DNA from: Planctomycetota bacterium | Lineage (GTDB): Bacteria > Planctomycetota > Phycisphaerae > WQYP01 | DNA length: 12,710 nt | Direction: 5' to 3' | Assembly: GCA_021795535.1 (NCBI GenBank) | Contig: JAJYPG010000006.1 | Location: forward strand, 1 to 12,710 | Shown: piece after piece, positions 7,313 through 12,710 of the stretch | How positions within the stretch are numbered: the stretch's first letter is position 1 | How the letters are laid out: every line of letters begins with the position of its first letter | Made by a program: the position numbers and the translations under genes | Notes under the pieces: generated by a model | What the model saw: the letters and a program-made list of their open reading frames with translations, nothing else | Database searches by the model: none | What the model was told of the DNA's origin: nothing

Positions 7313-8449
7313 ATGCCCAAAATCACCACGCCATGTTTCCAAATGCGCAGGAACAAGACCGTCGCCCTGGCTGTAGCTTGCAGCCTTACGGCCATGCTCT
7401 CGGGTTTCAGTCCGCGCTGTGAAGCCGCCTCAACAGCACCCGCCACAACAACTGCCGCTCCTGTTGTGGGCAATCCCATTGATTTACCTTATTCAGTAAC
7501 GCCGGCCTATGTACAGAAAGGTCAGCCGACACTTGCGGTGGTTAACGGCAAACGCTTAAGCGAGAAGAAGTTCATCAATTCACTTATTTTGCTCAATGGT
7601 GTGCCGCTGTTCCAGAAATGGATGCAACTGACACTGCTTAAACAGGCCTGCGATAAAGCCGGCTTGAGGGTAGGACCGGCCCAGATTCAGGATCAGGCAA
7701 ATATCGTGCTGAATTCACTTGCGGCCCAAAATGTGCCCGCCAATGAGCGCATGGCGGTTCTTGCTAAAATTCTGGCACAGCGGGGGCAAAACCTACTTAC
7801 TTTCAAGATGGACCTGGAACGCACCGCTTATATGGCGGCACTTGCCCATGGACATGTGCATGTTACTGAAAAGCAGATAAAACTGGCTTATGAAACCGAT
7901 TTGGGTCCCAAGATAGAAGTACGCGATATTGTGGTGAAAAATTTTGAGCAGGCGGCTCTTGTCCGCCATCTCATTATGGACAAGCATGTCAGCGCTGCCG
8001 TCGTGGCGGCTAAATACAGCATCGACCAGCAGACCGCGGCCAAAGGTGGCCTGGAGCTTGTCCCCACCGCGGATACGTCGCTTCCGTCCCTTTTCCTTAG
8101 CACCGCAGAGGAGCTTCGCAAGGGCCATCTTTCCGCGGCTATTCCTCTGGGCAACGCCTACCATCTGCTTTGGCTGGTCAAAAAAATTCCCGCCAGCAAG
8201 ACACCACTGGCCAAAGTTCACCATACAATTAAGGTGAAGCTCAAGCGCATATTGGAATTGCAGTGGGGACAGCGGGAGCTAAGCCGACTGATGGCCGAGG
8301 CCCATGTCAGCATCAAGGATCAGACCTTGAACAAGGAGTGGTCGCAAATTCAAGAGGCCTATCAGGAACAACAACGACTCGTGCGGGACGAAGAGAAAAA
8401 TGCCGGCCGGGTCAGTACCACCAAACCCGGACCCGCGACGACCAAGTAA
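7313..8449 (+). CDS. Exported SurA/PrsA-like foldase with parvulin-like domain
   Basis: A protein of 378 residues. The N-terminus carries basic residues and a hydrophobic run (VALAVACSLTAML, about 17-29) ending near CEAAS, which is a signal peptide. A Thr/Ala/Pro linker follows, then a SurA-like helical domain (about 75-195; VVNGKRLSEKKFINSL, TEKQIKLAYE). The parvulin-like domain (about 201-292) shows EVRDIVVKN, AAKYSIDQQTAAKGG, LRKGHLSAAIP and NAYHLLWLVK. In active parvulins the first motif reads xRHIL; here the His is Asp205, while the second His (284) is kept. A chaperone role for envelope proteins with weak or no prolyl isomerase activity is my inference. The C-terminus is a charged helix and a Thr/Pro tail. 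ATG 7313 is chosen because AAGGA stands about 10 bases upstream; longer readings lack a signal-peptide-like start. Confidence 0.8.
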   Translation: MPKITTPCFQMRRNKTVALAVACSLTAMLSGFSPRCEAASTAPATTTAAPVVGNPIDLPYSVTPAYVQKGQPTLAVVNGKRLSEKKFINSLILLNGVPLFQKWMQLTLLKQACDKAGLRVGPAQIQDQANIVLNSLAAQNVPANERMAVLAKILAQRGQNLLTFKMDLERTAYMAALAHGHVHVTEKQIKLAYETDLGPKIEVRDIVVKNFEQAALVRHLIMDKHVSAAVVAAKYSIDQQTAAKGGLELVPTADTSLPSLFLSTAEELRKGHLSAAIPLGNAYHLLWLVKKIPASKTPLAKVHHTIKVKLKRILELQWGQRELSRLMAEAHVSIKDQTLNKEWSQIQEAYQEQQRLVRDEEKNAGRVSTTKPGPATTK

Positions 8450-8461
8450 ACCTGACAATTT

Positions 8462-8497
8462 GTCCGGTTGCCCAACCGCACACGGACCAGATTTTTT
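8462..8497 (+). terminator. Intrinsic terminator of the foldase gene
   Basis: Twelve bases after the stop codon, CGGTT (8465-8469) pairs with AACCG (8474-8478) around GCCC. As an alternative outer stem, GTCCG (8462-8466) pairs with CGGAC (8483-8487). A run of six T (8492-8497) follows shortly. This is the most terminator-like structure in the window. Confidence 0.55.
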
Positions 8498-8520
8498 GTC
8501 ACGCATCACGCGGGCAGGTT

Positions 8521-8548
8521 TTATCTTCCGCGACCGCGGGATAAAATG
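8521..8548. other. Hairpin in the aminotransferase leader
   Basis: TTTTATC (8521-8527) pairs perfectly with GATAAAA (8542-8548). Inside it CCGC (8530-8533) pairs with GCGG (8538-8541) around the loop GACC, leaving a two-base TT bulge. It ends 39 bases before the aminotransferase ATG and no T-run follows on the + strand, so it is more likely a leader structure or protein site than a terminator. A TTGTCA at 8496-8501 resembles a -35 box but has no convincing -10 partner. Confidence 0.35.
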
Positions 8549-8587
8549 GTGGTAATGCTAAATTTTCCCAACGAAGGAATAACGGCC

Positions 8588-9895
8588 ATGGCTGGTGGAA
8601 ACGATAAGCCCTTTAACATTGAAGTTTCAACGCGCATCAAGCGCCTGCCCCCCTACCTTTTTGCCCGCATTAATGCGCTTAAGGCGGCCAAACGCCGCGC
8701 CGGTCATGATGTTATTGATCTGGGCATGGGCAATCCGATTGATCCATCACCCGATTTTGTTGTGGAAAAACTGGCCCAGGCCGCGCACGATGCCCGCAAC
8801 CACCGCTATTCCGTCAGTGTGGGCCTTTACAACCTGCGCCGCGAAGTGGCTTTGAAATACAAGCGGCGTTATGGCGTGGAACTTGATCCGGAAACCGAAG
8901 TGGTGGCAACCATCGGTTCCAAGGAAGGTTTTTCACATCTGATGCTCGCCTTGCTCGGTGCGGGCGATACCGTGGTGGTTGGCGATCCAGCCTATCCCAT
9001 TCACATGTACGCCGTGGCCCTGGCCGGAGCCAATGTTATCAGCGTTCCGCTGGGCAATGATGAAGCCTTTTTGGGCCGCGTTGAACATGTGCTGAAAAAT
9101 CTTTATCCGCGGCCCAAACTGCTGATTCTGAATTATCCGCACAATCCCTCCGCCATGACGGTTGAACCCCTGTTTTATCAGCAGGTTGTGGCTCTGGCAC
9201 GAAAATACAATGTGCTGATTATCAGCGATTTTGCATACGGTGAAACCTGTTTTGACAACTATCAGGCACCATCTTTCCTGGCCACACCGGGTGCCAAGGA
9301 GGTGGGGGTTGAATTTACCACCATGAGCAAACCATACAACATGGCGGGATGGCGCGTCGGATTTTGCTGTGGTAATTCTGAAATGGTACGGGCCTTGTCC
9401 ACCATTAAGGGCTATTACGATTACGGCCATTTCGCGCCCATTCAAGTCGCCAGCATTCTGGCCCTGCGTCAGGGGGATGATTTTGTGCGGGACCAGGCGG
9501 CGGTCTATCAAAAGCGCCGCGATGTGCTGGTGGCCGGGCTACGCAAACTTGGCTGGGAAGTTCAATCGCCACGCGCCAGCATGTTTGTTTGGGCGAGCGT
9601 GGCCGAGAAACATTTGATGGGCCAGGGAACCATAGACTTTTCCCTGCGGCTATTGGAGGAAGCGGACGTGGCCGTCGCCCCCGGGCGCGGCTTTGGTGAA
9701 AATGGCGAAGGTTTTGTGCGCATCGCCCTGGTTGAAAACGACCTGCGCATCAAGCAGGCTTTGCGACAAATGGATGCGTGCCTGAACGGACGCAAAAAAC
9801 ACCAGCGCCCCAGCAACCTTGCAACCCGTCCCACCGATGATCCGCCGCACGAGGACGCCTCCGTGCATGATCAAACCAATATCATCGGTGGATAA
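8588..9895 (+). CDS. alaC: AlaC-type class I/II aminotransferase
   Basis: A PLP-dependent fold-type I enzyme of 435 residues, cytosolic. Landmarks: [14 protein letters not shown] (about 42-55), [37 protein letters not shown] (182-190), ISDFAYGE with the PLP-ring Asp214 and Tyr217, and [11 protein letters not shown] with the Schiff-base Lys248. The pattern matches E. coli AlaC (glutamate-pyruvate transaminase) and its close relatives among LL-diaminopimelate aminotransferases, so alanine/glutamate is the likely but unproved substrate pair. ATG 8588 has AAGGA about 9 bases upstream; the frame is open to 8468, but those extra residues resemble no family member. The last 30 or so residues form a hydrophilic tail whose DNA carries the nested dyad at 9831-9891. 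It may be transcribed separately from the foldase because of the intervening terminator. Confidence 0.88.
   Translation: MAGGNDKPFNIEVSTRIKRLPPYLFARINALKAAKRRAGHDVIDLGMGNPIDPSPDFVVEKLAQAAHDARNHRYSVSVGLYNLRREVALKYKRRYGVELDPETEVVATIGSKEGFSHLMLALLGAGDTVVVGDPAYPIHMYAVALAGANVISVPLGNDEAFLGRVEHVLKNLYPRPKLLILNYPHNPSAMTVEPLFYQQVVALARKYNVLIISDFAYGETCFDNYQAPSFLATPGAKEVGVEFTTMSKPYNMAGWRVGFCCGNSEMVRALSTIKGYYDYGHFAPIQVASILALRQGDDFVRDQAAVYQKRRDVLVAGLRKLGWEVQSPRASMFVWASVAEKHLMGQGTIDFSLRLLEEADVAVAPGRGFGENGEGFVRIALVENDLRIKQALRQMDACLNGRKKHQRPSNLATRPTDDPPHEDASVHDQTNIIGG
9831..9891. repeat. Nested inverted repeat at the aminotransferase 3' end
   Basis: CCACCGATGAT (9831-9841) and ATCATCGGTGG (9881-9891) are exact 11-base inverted repeats. 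Between them GCACGAGG (9847-9854) pairs with CCTC-C-GTGC (9858-9866) with one bulged C. The whole lies within the last codons of the aminotransferase gene, which stops at 9895, and it faces the convergent PfpI gene. It may end or protect transcripts from either side. Confidence 0.6.
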
Positions 9896-9935
9896 ATTCG
9901 TCACCCATGGGTAACTGCTCCACCGCGTCTTTCAT

Positions 9936-10466
9936 TTATGGTGCCGCCAGAACTTCCAAAATGCCGCGACAAAATGCCGGAAGGTCATCGGGTTTGCGGC
10001 TTGAAACAAAATGCCGGTCCACCACCACAGGGGCATCTTCCCAATGGGCGCCGGCGTTAATCAGATCATCCTTAATGCCGGGGGAACCTGTAACGCGAGC
10101 ACCTTTGTATACTCCAGCGGAAATGGGTATCCAGCCACCATGACAGACGGCGGCAATCAACTGGTTTTTACGATGAAAATGCTGAACCAGGGCTTTTACC
10201 CCGGCACTGCGCCGCAGCTTGTCCGGGGCAAAACCGCCCACACAGACCAGCCCGTCAAAATCCGAACCACTGATATCAGCAATGGCCGCATCAGAGACCG
10301 CCGGATAGCCATGCTTGCCCGTGTAGCGCACACCGGCTTCAGGTCCCGCAAGAACCACCCGGGCACCCGCCTCTTGCAGGCGATATTTCGGATACCAAAG
10401 CTCCAGGTCTTCGTAAATGTCATCCACGAACATCAGGATGCTTTTATTAACCAGTGGCTGGCTCAT
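9936..10466 (-). CDS. DJ-1/PfpI family protein
   Basis: A cytosolic protein of 176 residues covering a complete DJ-1/PfpI domain, the class I glutamine amidotransferase-like flavodoxin fold. Visible are the opening strand SILMFVDDIYEDLELWYP with the conserved Glu19, LVCVGGFAPDKLR, and the nucleophile elbow IAAVCHGGW with Cys108 and His109. The PfpI-type tail KDDLINAGAHW...VVVDRHFVSSRKPDDLPAF follows. Family members are described as proteases, glyoxalases or protein deglycases, and I cannot choose between these. The second Gly after CHG replaces the more usual Pro. The start at 10466 has AAAGGAA about 7 bases upstream. A 29-base dyad lies 58 bases upstream of the start codon and probably bears on its regulation. 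It converges with the aminotransferase gene, with a 40-base gap. Confidence 0.9.
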   Translation of the reverse strand: MSQPLVNKSILMFVDDIYEDLELWYPKYRLQEAGARVVLAGPEAGVRYTGKHGYPAVSDAAIADISGSDFDGLVCVGGFAPDKLRRSAGVKALVQHFHRKNQLIAAVCHGGWIPISAGVYKGARVTGSPGIKDDLINAGAHWEDAPVVVDRHFVSSRKPDDLPAFCRGILEVLAAP

Positions 10467-10523
10467 CGGAATTTCCTTTCATCATTCATTTTTCCACCGC
10501 AAACGCGCTGTACTACCAGCGAT

Positions 10524-10552
10524 TAACTCCGTGTTATTTTAACACGAAGTTA
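10524..10552. promoter_or_regulatory. 29-base dyad, candidate operator of the PfpI gene
   Basis: TAACT-C-CGTGTTA (10524-10536) mirrors TAACACG-A-AGTTA (10540-10552) around TTT: 12 of 13 positions pair. It lies 58-86 bases upstream of the PfpI start and about 200 downstream of the fmdB stop. It is AT-rich and lacks a proper T-run on the minus strand, so an operator for a dimeric regulator is more likely than a terminator. The core contains TAAAAT, a possible -10. Confidence 0.45.
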
Positions 10553-10571
10553 TTTGCAAAATTATTTGTCG

Positions 10572-10601
10572 GCAAAAATTTAACGCCGCCAAAAAGGGCG
10601 T
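10572..10601 (-). terminator. Possible terminator of the fmdB gene
   Basis: On the minus strand ACGCC (from 10601) pairs with GGCGT (to 10583) around a T-rich loop, and TAAATTTTTG follows. The spacing from the fmdB stop is about 150 bases. The stem is short (5 bp), so this is tentative. The sequence between, 10602-10750, shows no gene or structure I can support. Confidence 0.35.
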
Positions 10602-10750
10602 ATTAATGTCATCGTTTCCAAGCCCAATTTCGCTCTCGTCCGTTACGTCGTGCCTCTTCGTGGCAAATCGTCGTTCGTCACCTCTTGGATGCGACTCCGC
10701 CGCGCCGTGACACATCGCGAGGCAAAACCTGGTTGCCCAATAACTCCGGA

Positions 10751-10984
10751 TCAGTTCATGGAACAGGACCCAGGCATATTTCCACAGACGCACCTTCCTC
10801 CTCCGGTGCCGGCTCCACCACTGGATGCCGATCCGCTTTTCACGGCAAAGACCGACAGTTTGCGTTGCGTCCTGACCGATTCACAATGCGGACATTTAAC
10901 CTTCAGGTTCTCGGTTCGCATGTTCGGGAAGAGGTGATCAAACATTTTGCCACAGGCTTTGCATTCAAATTCATAAACAGGCAT
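10751..10984 (-). CDS. FmdB family zinc ribbon protein
   Basis: A protein of 77 residues that begins MPVYEFECKACGKMF and continues with KCPHCES and QRKLSVFAV: the standard FmdB/putative regulatory zinc ribbon, with Cys8, Cys11, Cys31 and Cys34 as the zinc ligands. The C-terminus is a Gly/Ser-rich linker followed by CVCGNMPGSC, three further cysteines that could hold a second metal or be redox-active. The family name comes from a formamidase-operon regulator, but the role of most members is unproved. The start is clear: GGAGA lies about 7 bases upstream. A promoter candidate sits 32 bases upstream. The gene is divergent from the metallo-hydrolase gene. Confidence 0.88.
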   Translation of the reverse strand: MPVYEFECKACGKMFDHLFPNMRTENLKVKCPHCESVRTQRKLSVFAVKSGSASSGGAGTGGGRCVCGNMPGSCSMN

Positions 10985-11290
10985 AAGACATTCTCCAAAT
11001 AGCCTCTACAGTAATATTTTAGCCATTGTGCAAGGCAGATGCCACTTTTGCATTTTCCTCGCGGACGCTGGGCACATGCCCGTTTTCATCAGGACGATTG
11101 TCCCGATTTGTCGGAAGGACGCTCTCTGGGGCGTGCCTGCGGTCACGCCGGAGCTTCTGGTGTTCCCGACAAAAGGGCAAACTCCAAACGCCACATGCGA
11201 ATCAGGCGCAGTGGCGGCGGCTTGCGCCACGGCCTATCATAATCGTACGCCAACGGGTGGCGGTCGGCACCGGAAATGACGGAGGCTTTT
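10985..11290. other. Divergent intergenic region between fmdB and the hydrolase
   Basis: Three overlapping open frames cross this 306-base stretch on both strands. None has a plausible ribosome site or family resemblance, and they contradict each other, so I call no gene here. It must hold the promoters of both flanking genes. The fmdB one is proposed at 11016-11045. For the hydrolase gene, CATAAT near 11238-11243 is a possible -10 without a good -35. Confidence 0.5.
11016..11045 (-). promoter_or_regulatory. Candidate promoter of fmdB
   Basis: On the minus strand GTGGCA (11040-11045) and TAAAAT (11016-11021) are spaced by 18 bases. They match the vegetative consensus at 4 of 6 and 5 of 6 positions. 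The ATG at 10984 follows after 31 bases, leaving a short leader with a GGAGA ribosome site. Confidence 0.4.
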
Positions 11291-11971
11291 ATGGCTTTGA
11301 AAATTATCTATCATGGACATTCCAATGTTGAAATTCACTCAGGAGAGCACCGCCTGCAATTTGACCCGTTTTATGACCAGAACCCCATTGCTGACATCCA
11401 CAGTGATGCGGTAAACCCTACATTTATTCTGCTGAGCCACGCCCATTTTGACCATACCGATGATGCCCAGCGAATAGCACGACGGACGGGCGCAACGGTT
11501 CTGGCCAATTTTGAAATGGCGGAATATTTCAGCAAAAAACATGTCAAGACGGTGGGTATGAATATCGGCGGCGGCGGGAATTTTCCCTTTGGGCGGGCCA
11601 GTATGACTTTTGCCATTCACACCAGCACTTTTCCCGATGGCGCCCCCGGCGGAGTGCCCGCGGGCTGGGTGGTGGAAACCGACGGCAAGACCATTTACTT
11701 CGCCGGCGATACGGCTCTGTTTGGGGATATGGCCCTGATCGGGCGTTTATGGTCCATCGATTTAGCCTGCCTGCCCATTGGCGATTTTTTTACCATGGGT
11801 CCTCGCCATGCCCTTCTGGCGGCGGAAATGCTGCGCGCCCGCCATGTGCTGCCGATTCATTACAACACGTATCCGCCCATCGTACAGGATGGTGCGGCAT
11901 TCGGTGCGGATCTGACCCGGATGGGAATTAAACCGGTGGTGCTTAAGCCTGGCGGGGAATTTATGCTTTGA
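11291..11971 (+). CDS. Metallo-beta-lactamase-fold hydrolase, UPF0173 type
   Basis: A cytosolic protein of 226 residues. It shows the MBL signature SHAHFDHTDD (His50, His52, Asp54, His55), a third metal His near 110 (FAIHTS), GDTALFGDM with bridging Asp140, LPIGDFFTMGPRHA, and IHYNTYPPI with His190. All the metal ligands are present, so it is probably active with two metals. The spacing and the PIGD..TMGP block fit the UPF0173 / YtkL group of metal-dependent hydrolases, whose natural substrate is not settled. The start at 11291 has a strong GGAGG five bases upstream; an in-frame ATG at 11276 lacks one. The methyltransferase gene follows on the same strand after 81 bases without an obvious terminator, so co-transcription is possible. 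Confidence 0.92.
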   Translation: MALKIIYHGHSNVEIHSGEHRLQFDPFYDQNPIADIHSDAVNPTFILLSHAHFDHTDDAQRIARRTGATVLANFEMAEYFSKKHVKTVGMNIGGGGNFPFGRASMTFAIHTSTFPDGAPGGVPAGWVVETDGKTIYFAGDTALFGDMALIGRLWSIDLACLPIGDFFTMGPRHALLAAEMLRARHVLPIHYNTYPPIVQDGAAFGADLTRMGIKPVVLKPGGEFML

Positions 11972-12052
11972 TCAAAAACAACAGCTTTGGGGAAAGATGG
12001 GGCAGGGCATGGCGTTGCCGCAAAAGAACAGAATAAATAGTGATGATTAGAT

Positions 12053-12710
12053 ATGAATGATATTGCAAACAAAATGAACAATAAGCCAATTTCCTCCGCA
12101 CCCTTGACATCCATGGAACCTGGCACACGGGCGGGATACCACCCGCTGGTCTATCTGGTGGGCGCTGGTCCGGGTGATACGGGCCTGATTACCTGCGCGG
12201 GCCTAAACGCGCTGCGCCGCGCCGCGGTGGTGGTGTACGACAATCTGGCCAATCCGGAATTGCTGCGCGAATGTCCGCCCGACGTTGAGTTAATTTATGC
12301 CGGAAAATCCGCCGGAGATCACACCCTGGTCCAGGATGAAATTAACGCTCTGTTGCTGGAATGGGCACGCAAGGTGCGAGCCGGACCGCAATACGCCGAC
12401 CGCTGTGTGGTGCGGCTGAAAGGGGGCGATCCTTATGTTTTTGGCCGCGGAGGTGAGGAGTCGCAGGTGCTGCGCCGCGCAGGAATTTCATTTCAGGTAA
12501 TACCGGGCATTACTGCGGGCATTGCCGGACCGGCCTATGCGGGTATCCCTGTTACCCATCGCGACTTTACCAGCACTGTTACCTTTGTAACCGGCCATTT
12601 GCAGGAAAGTGGCGGCAATGCCGATGGCGAATCAGCCATTGATTTTTCCGCTTTGGCCAAACTCGGTGGAACCCTGGTGTTTTACATGGGAGTTAAAAGC
12701 CTGCCGGCCA
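12053..12710 (+). CDS. cobA: Uroporphyrinogen-III C-methyltransferase, N-terminal part
   Basis: The window ends inside this gene, with 219 codons visible. The SUMT landmarks are VYLVGAGPGDTGLIT (about 33-47), VVYDNLANPELL, IYAGK, VVRLKGGDPYVFGRGGEE (about 119-136), PGITAG and GIPVTHRDFTSTVTFVTGH. The enzyme transfers two methyl groups from SAM to uroporphyrinogen III to give precorrin-2, the branch point to sirohaem and cobalamin. About 30 residues precede the domain and look like an unstructured head. The start at 12053 has no clear ribosome site; ATG 12074 and 12113 are alternatives. Whether it carries a C-terminal uroporphyrinogen-III synthase (HemD) fusion, known in some bacteria, cannot be seen. 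It follows the metallo-hydrolase gene by 81 bases. Confidence 0.92.
   Translation, partial: MNDIANKMNNKPISSAPLTSMEPGTRAGYHPLVYLVGAGPGDTGLITCAGLNALRRAAVVVYDNLANPELLRECPPDVELIYAGKSAGDHTLVQDEINALLLEWARKVRAGPQYADRCVVRLKGGDPYVFGRGGEESQVLRRAGISFQVIPGITAGIAGPAYAGIPVTHRDFTSTVTFVTGHLQESGGNADGESAIDFSALAKLGGTLVFYMGVKSLPA

Noticed and set aside
8933..9511. Open frame of 192 codons on the minus strand
   Set aside because: Antisense to the core of the aminotransferase, including its PLP lysine region; no ribosome site or recognisable motif.
10539..10793. Minus strand open frame of 84 codons upstream of the PfpI gene
   Set aside because: It overlaps the end of the clear fmdB gene and runs through the 29-base dyad; no ribosome site or motif.
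11006..11331. Several overlapping small open frames on both strands
   Set aside because: They conflict with each other, lack ribosome sites and run into the secure start of the metallo-hydrolase gene.

Overview
The window is a compact bacterial chromosomal segment of moderate GC (mid-50s per cent by eye) that carries almost entirely housekeeping genes. It holds twelve protein genes, two of them cut by the window edges, and no mobile element, CRISPR array, tRNA or rRNA that I can recognise. The DUF1844 protein with its typical DWKxQAxxEKE entry motif, the human-type PurB, an FmdB-type zinc ribbon and a periplasmic parvulin-like foldase together suggest a Planctomycetota-like bacterium, perhaps Phycisphaerae. 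This is inference from family distribution. The signal peptides on two exported proteins fit a diderm cell.

Layout. Positions 2-160 (+) are the tail of a VOC/glyoxalase-fold protein. A hairpin-rich gap follows, then a DUF1844 protein (400-861, -), divergent from purB (about 998-2437, +). A phosphotransferase-fold protein whose kinase motifs look eroded (2613-3620, -) converges on purB. After a 405-base gap comes purH (4026-5642, -), and behind it on the same strand an exported PQQ-type beta-propeller protein (5799-6941, -). A hairpin-rich divergent region of about 370 bases separates this from an exported SurA/parvulin-like foldase (7313-8449, +). That gene is followed by a terminator and an AlaC-type aminotransferase (8588-9895, +). 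Then come a DJ-1/PfpI protein (9936-10466, -), an FmdB zinc ribbon (10751-10984, -), a UPF0173-type metallo-beta-lactamase-fold hydrolase (11291-11971, +) and the 5' part of uroporphyrinogen-III C-methyltransferase (12053 to the edge, +).

How the genes work together. PurB and PurH supply three late steps of de novo purine synthesis (SAICAR to AICAR to FAICAR to IMP), and PurB also makes AMP. They lie on opposite strands, so they are not one operon. The beta-propeller and the foldase, divergent from one another and both with signal peptides, may both serve the envelope, but this is only positional. The aminotransferase and the methyltransferase belong to amino-acid and tetrapyrrole metabolism.

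I do not see a convincing new multi-gene system. The observations most worth a second look are the phosphotransferase-fold protein that has lost the catalytic Asp and metal-binding Asn; the foldase that lost a conserved parvulin His; two intergenic regions with chained or mutually exclusive hairpins; a 29-base dyad ahead of the PfpI gene; and a nested dyad across the 3' end of the aminotransferase gene.
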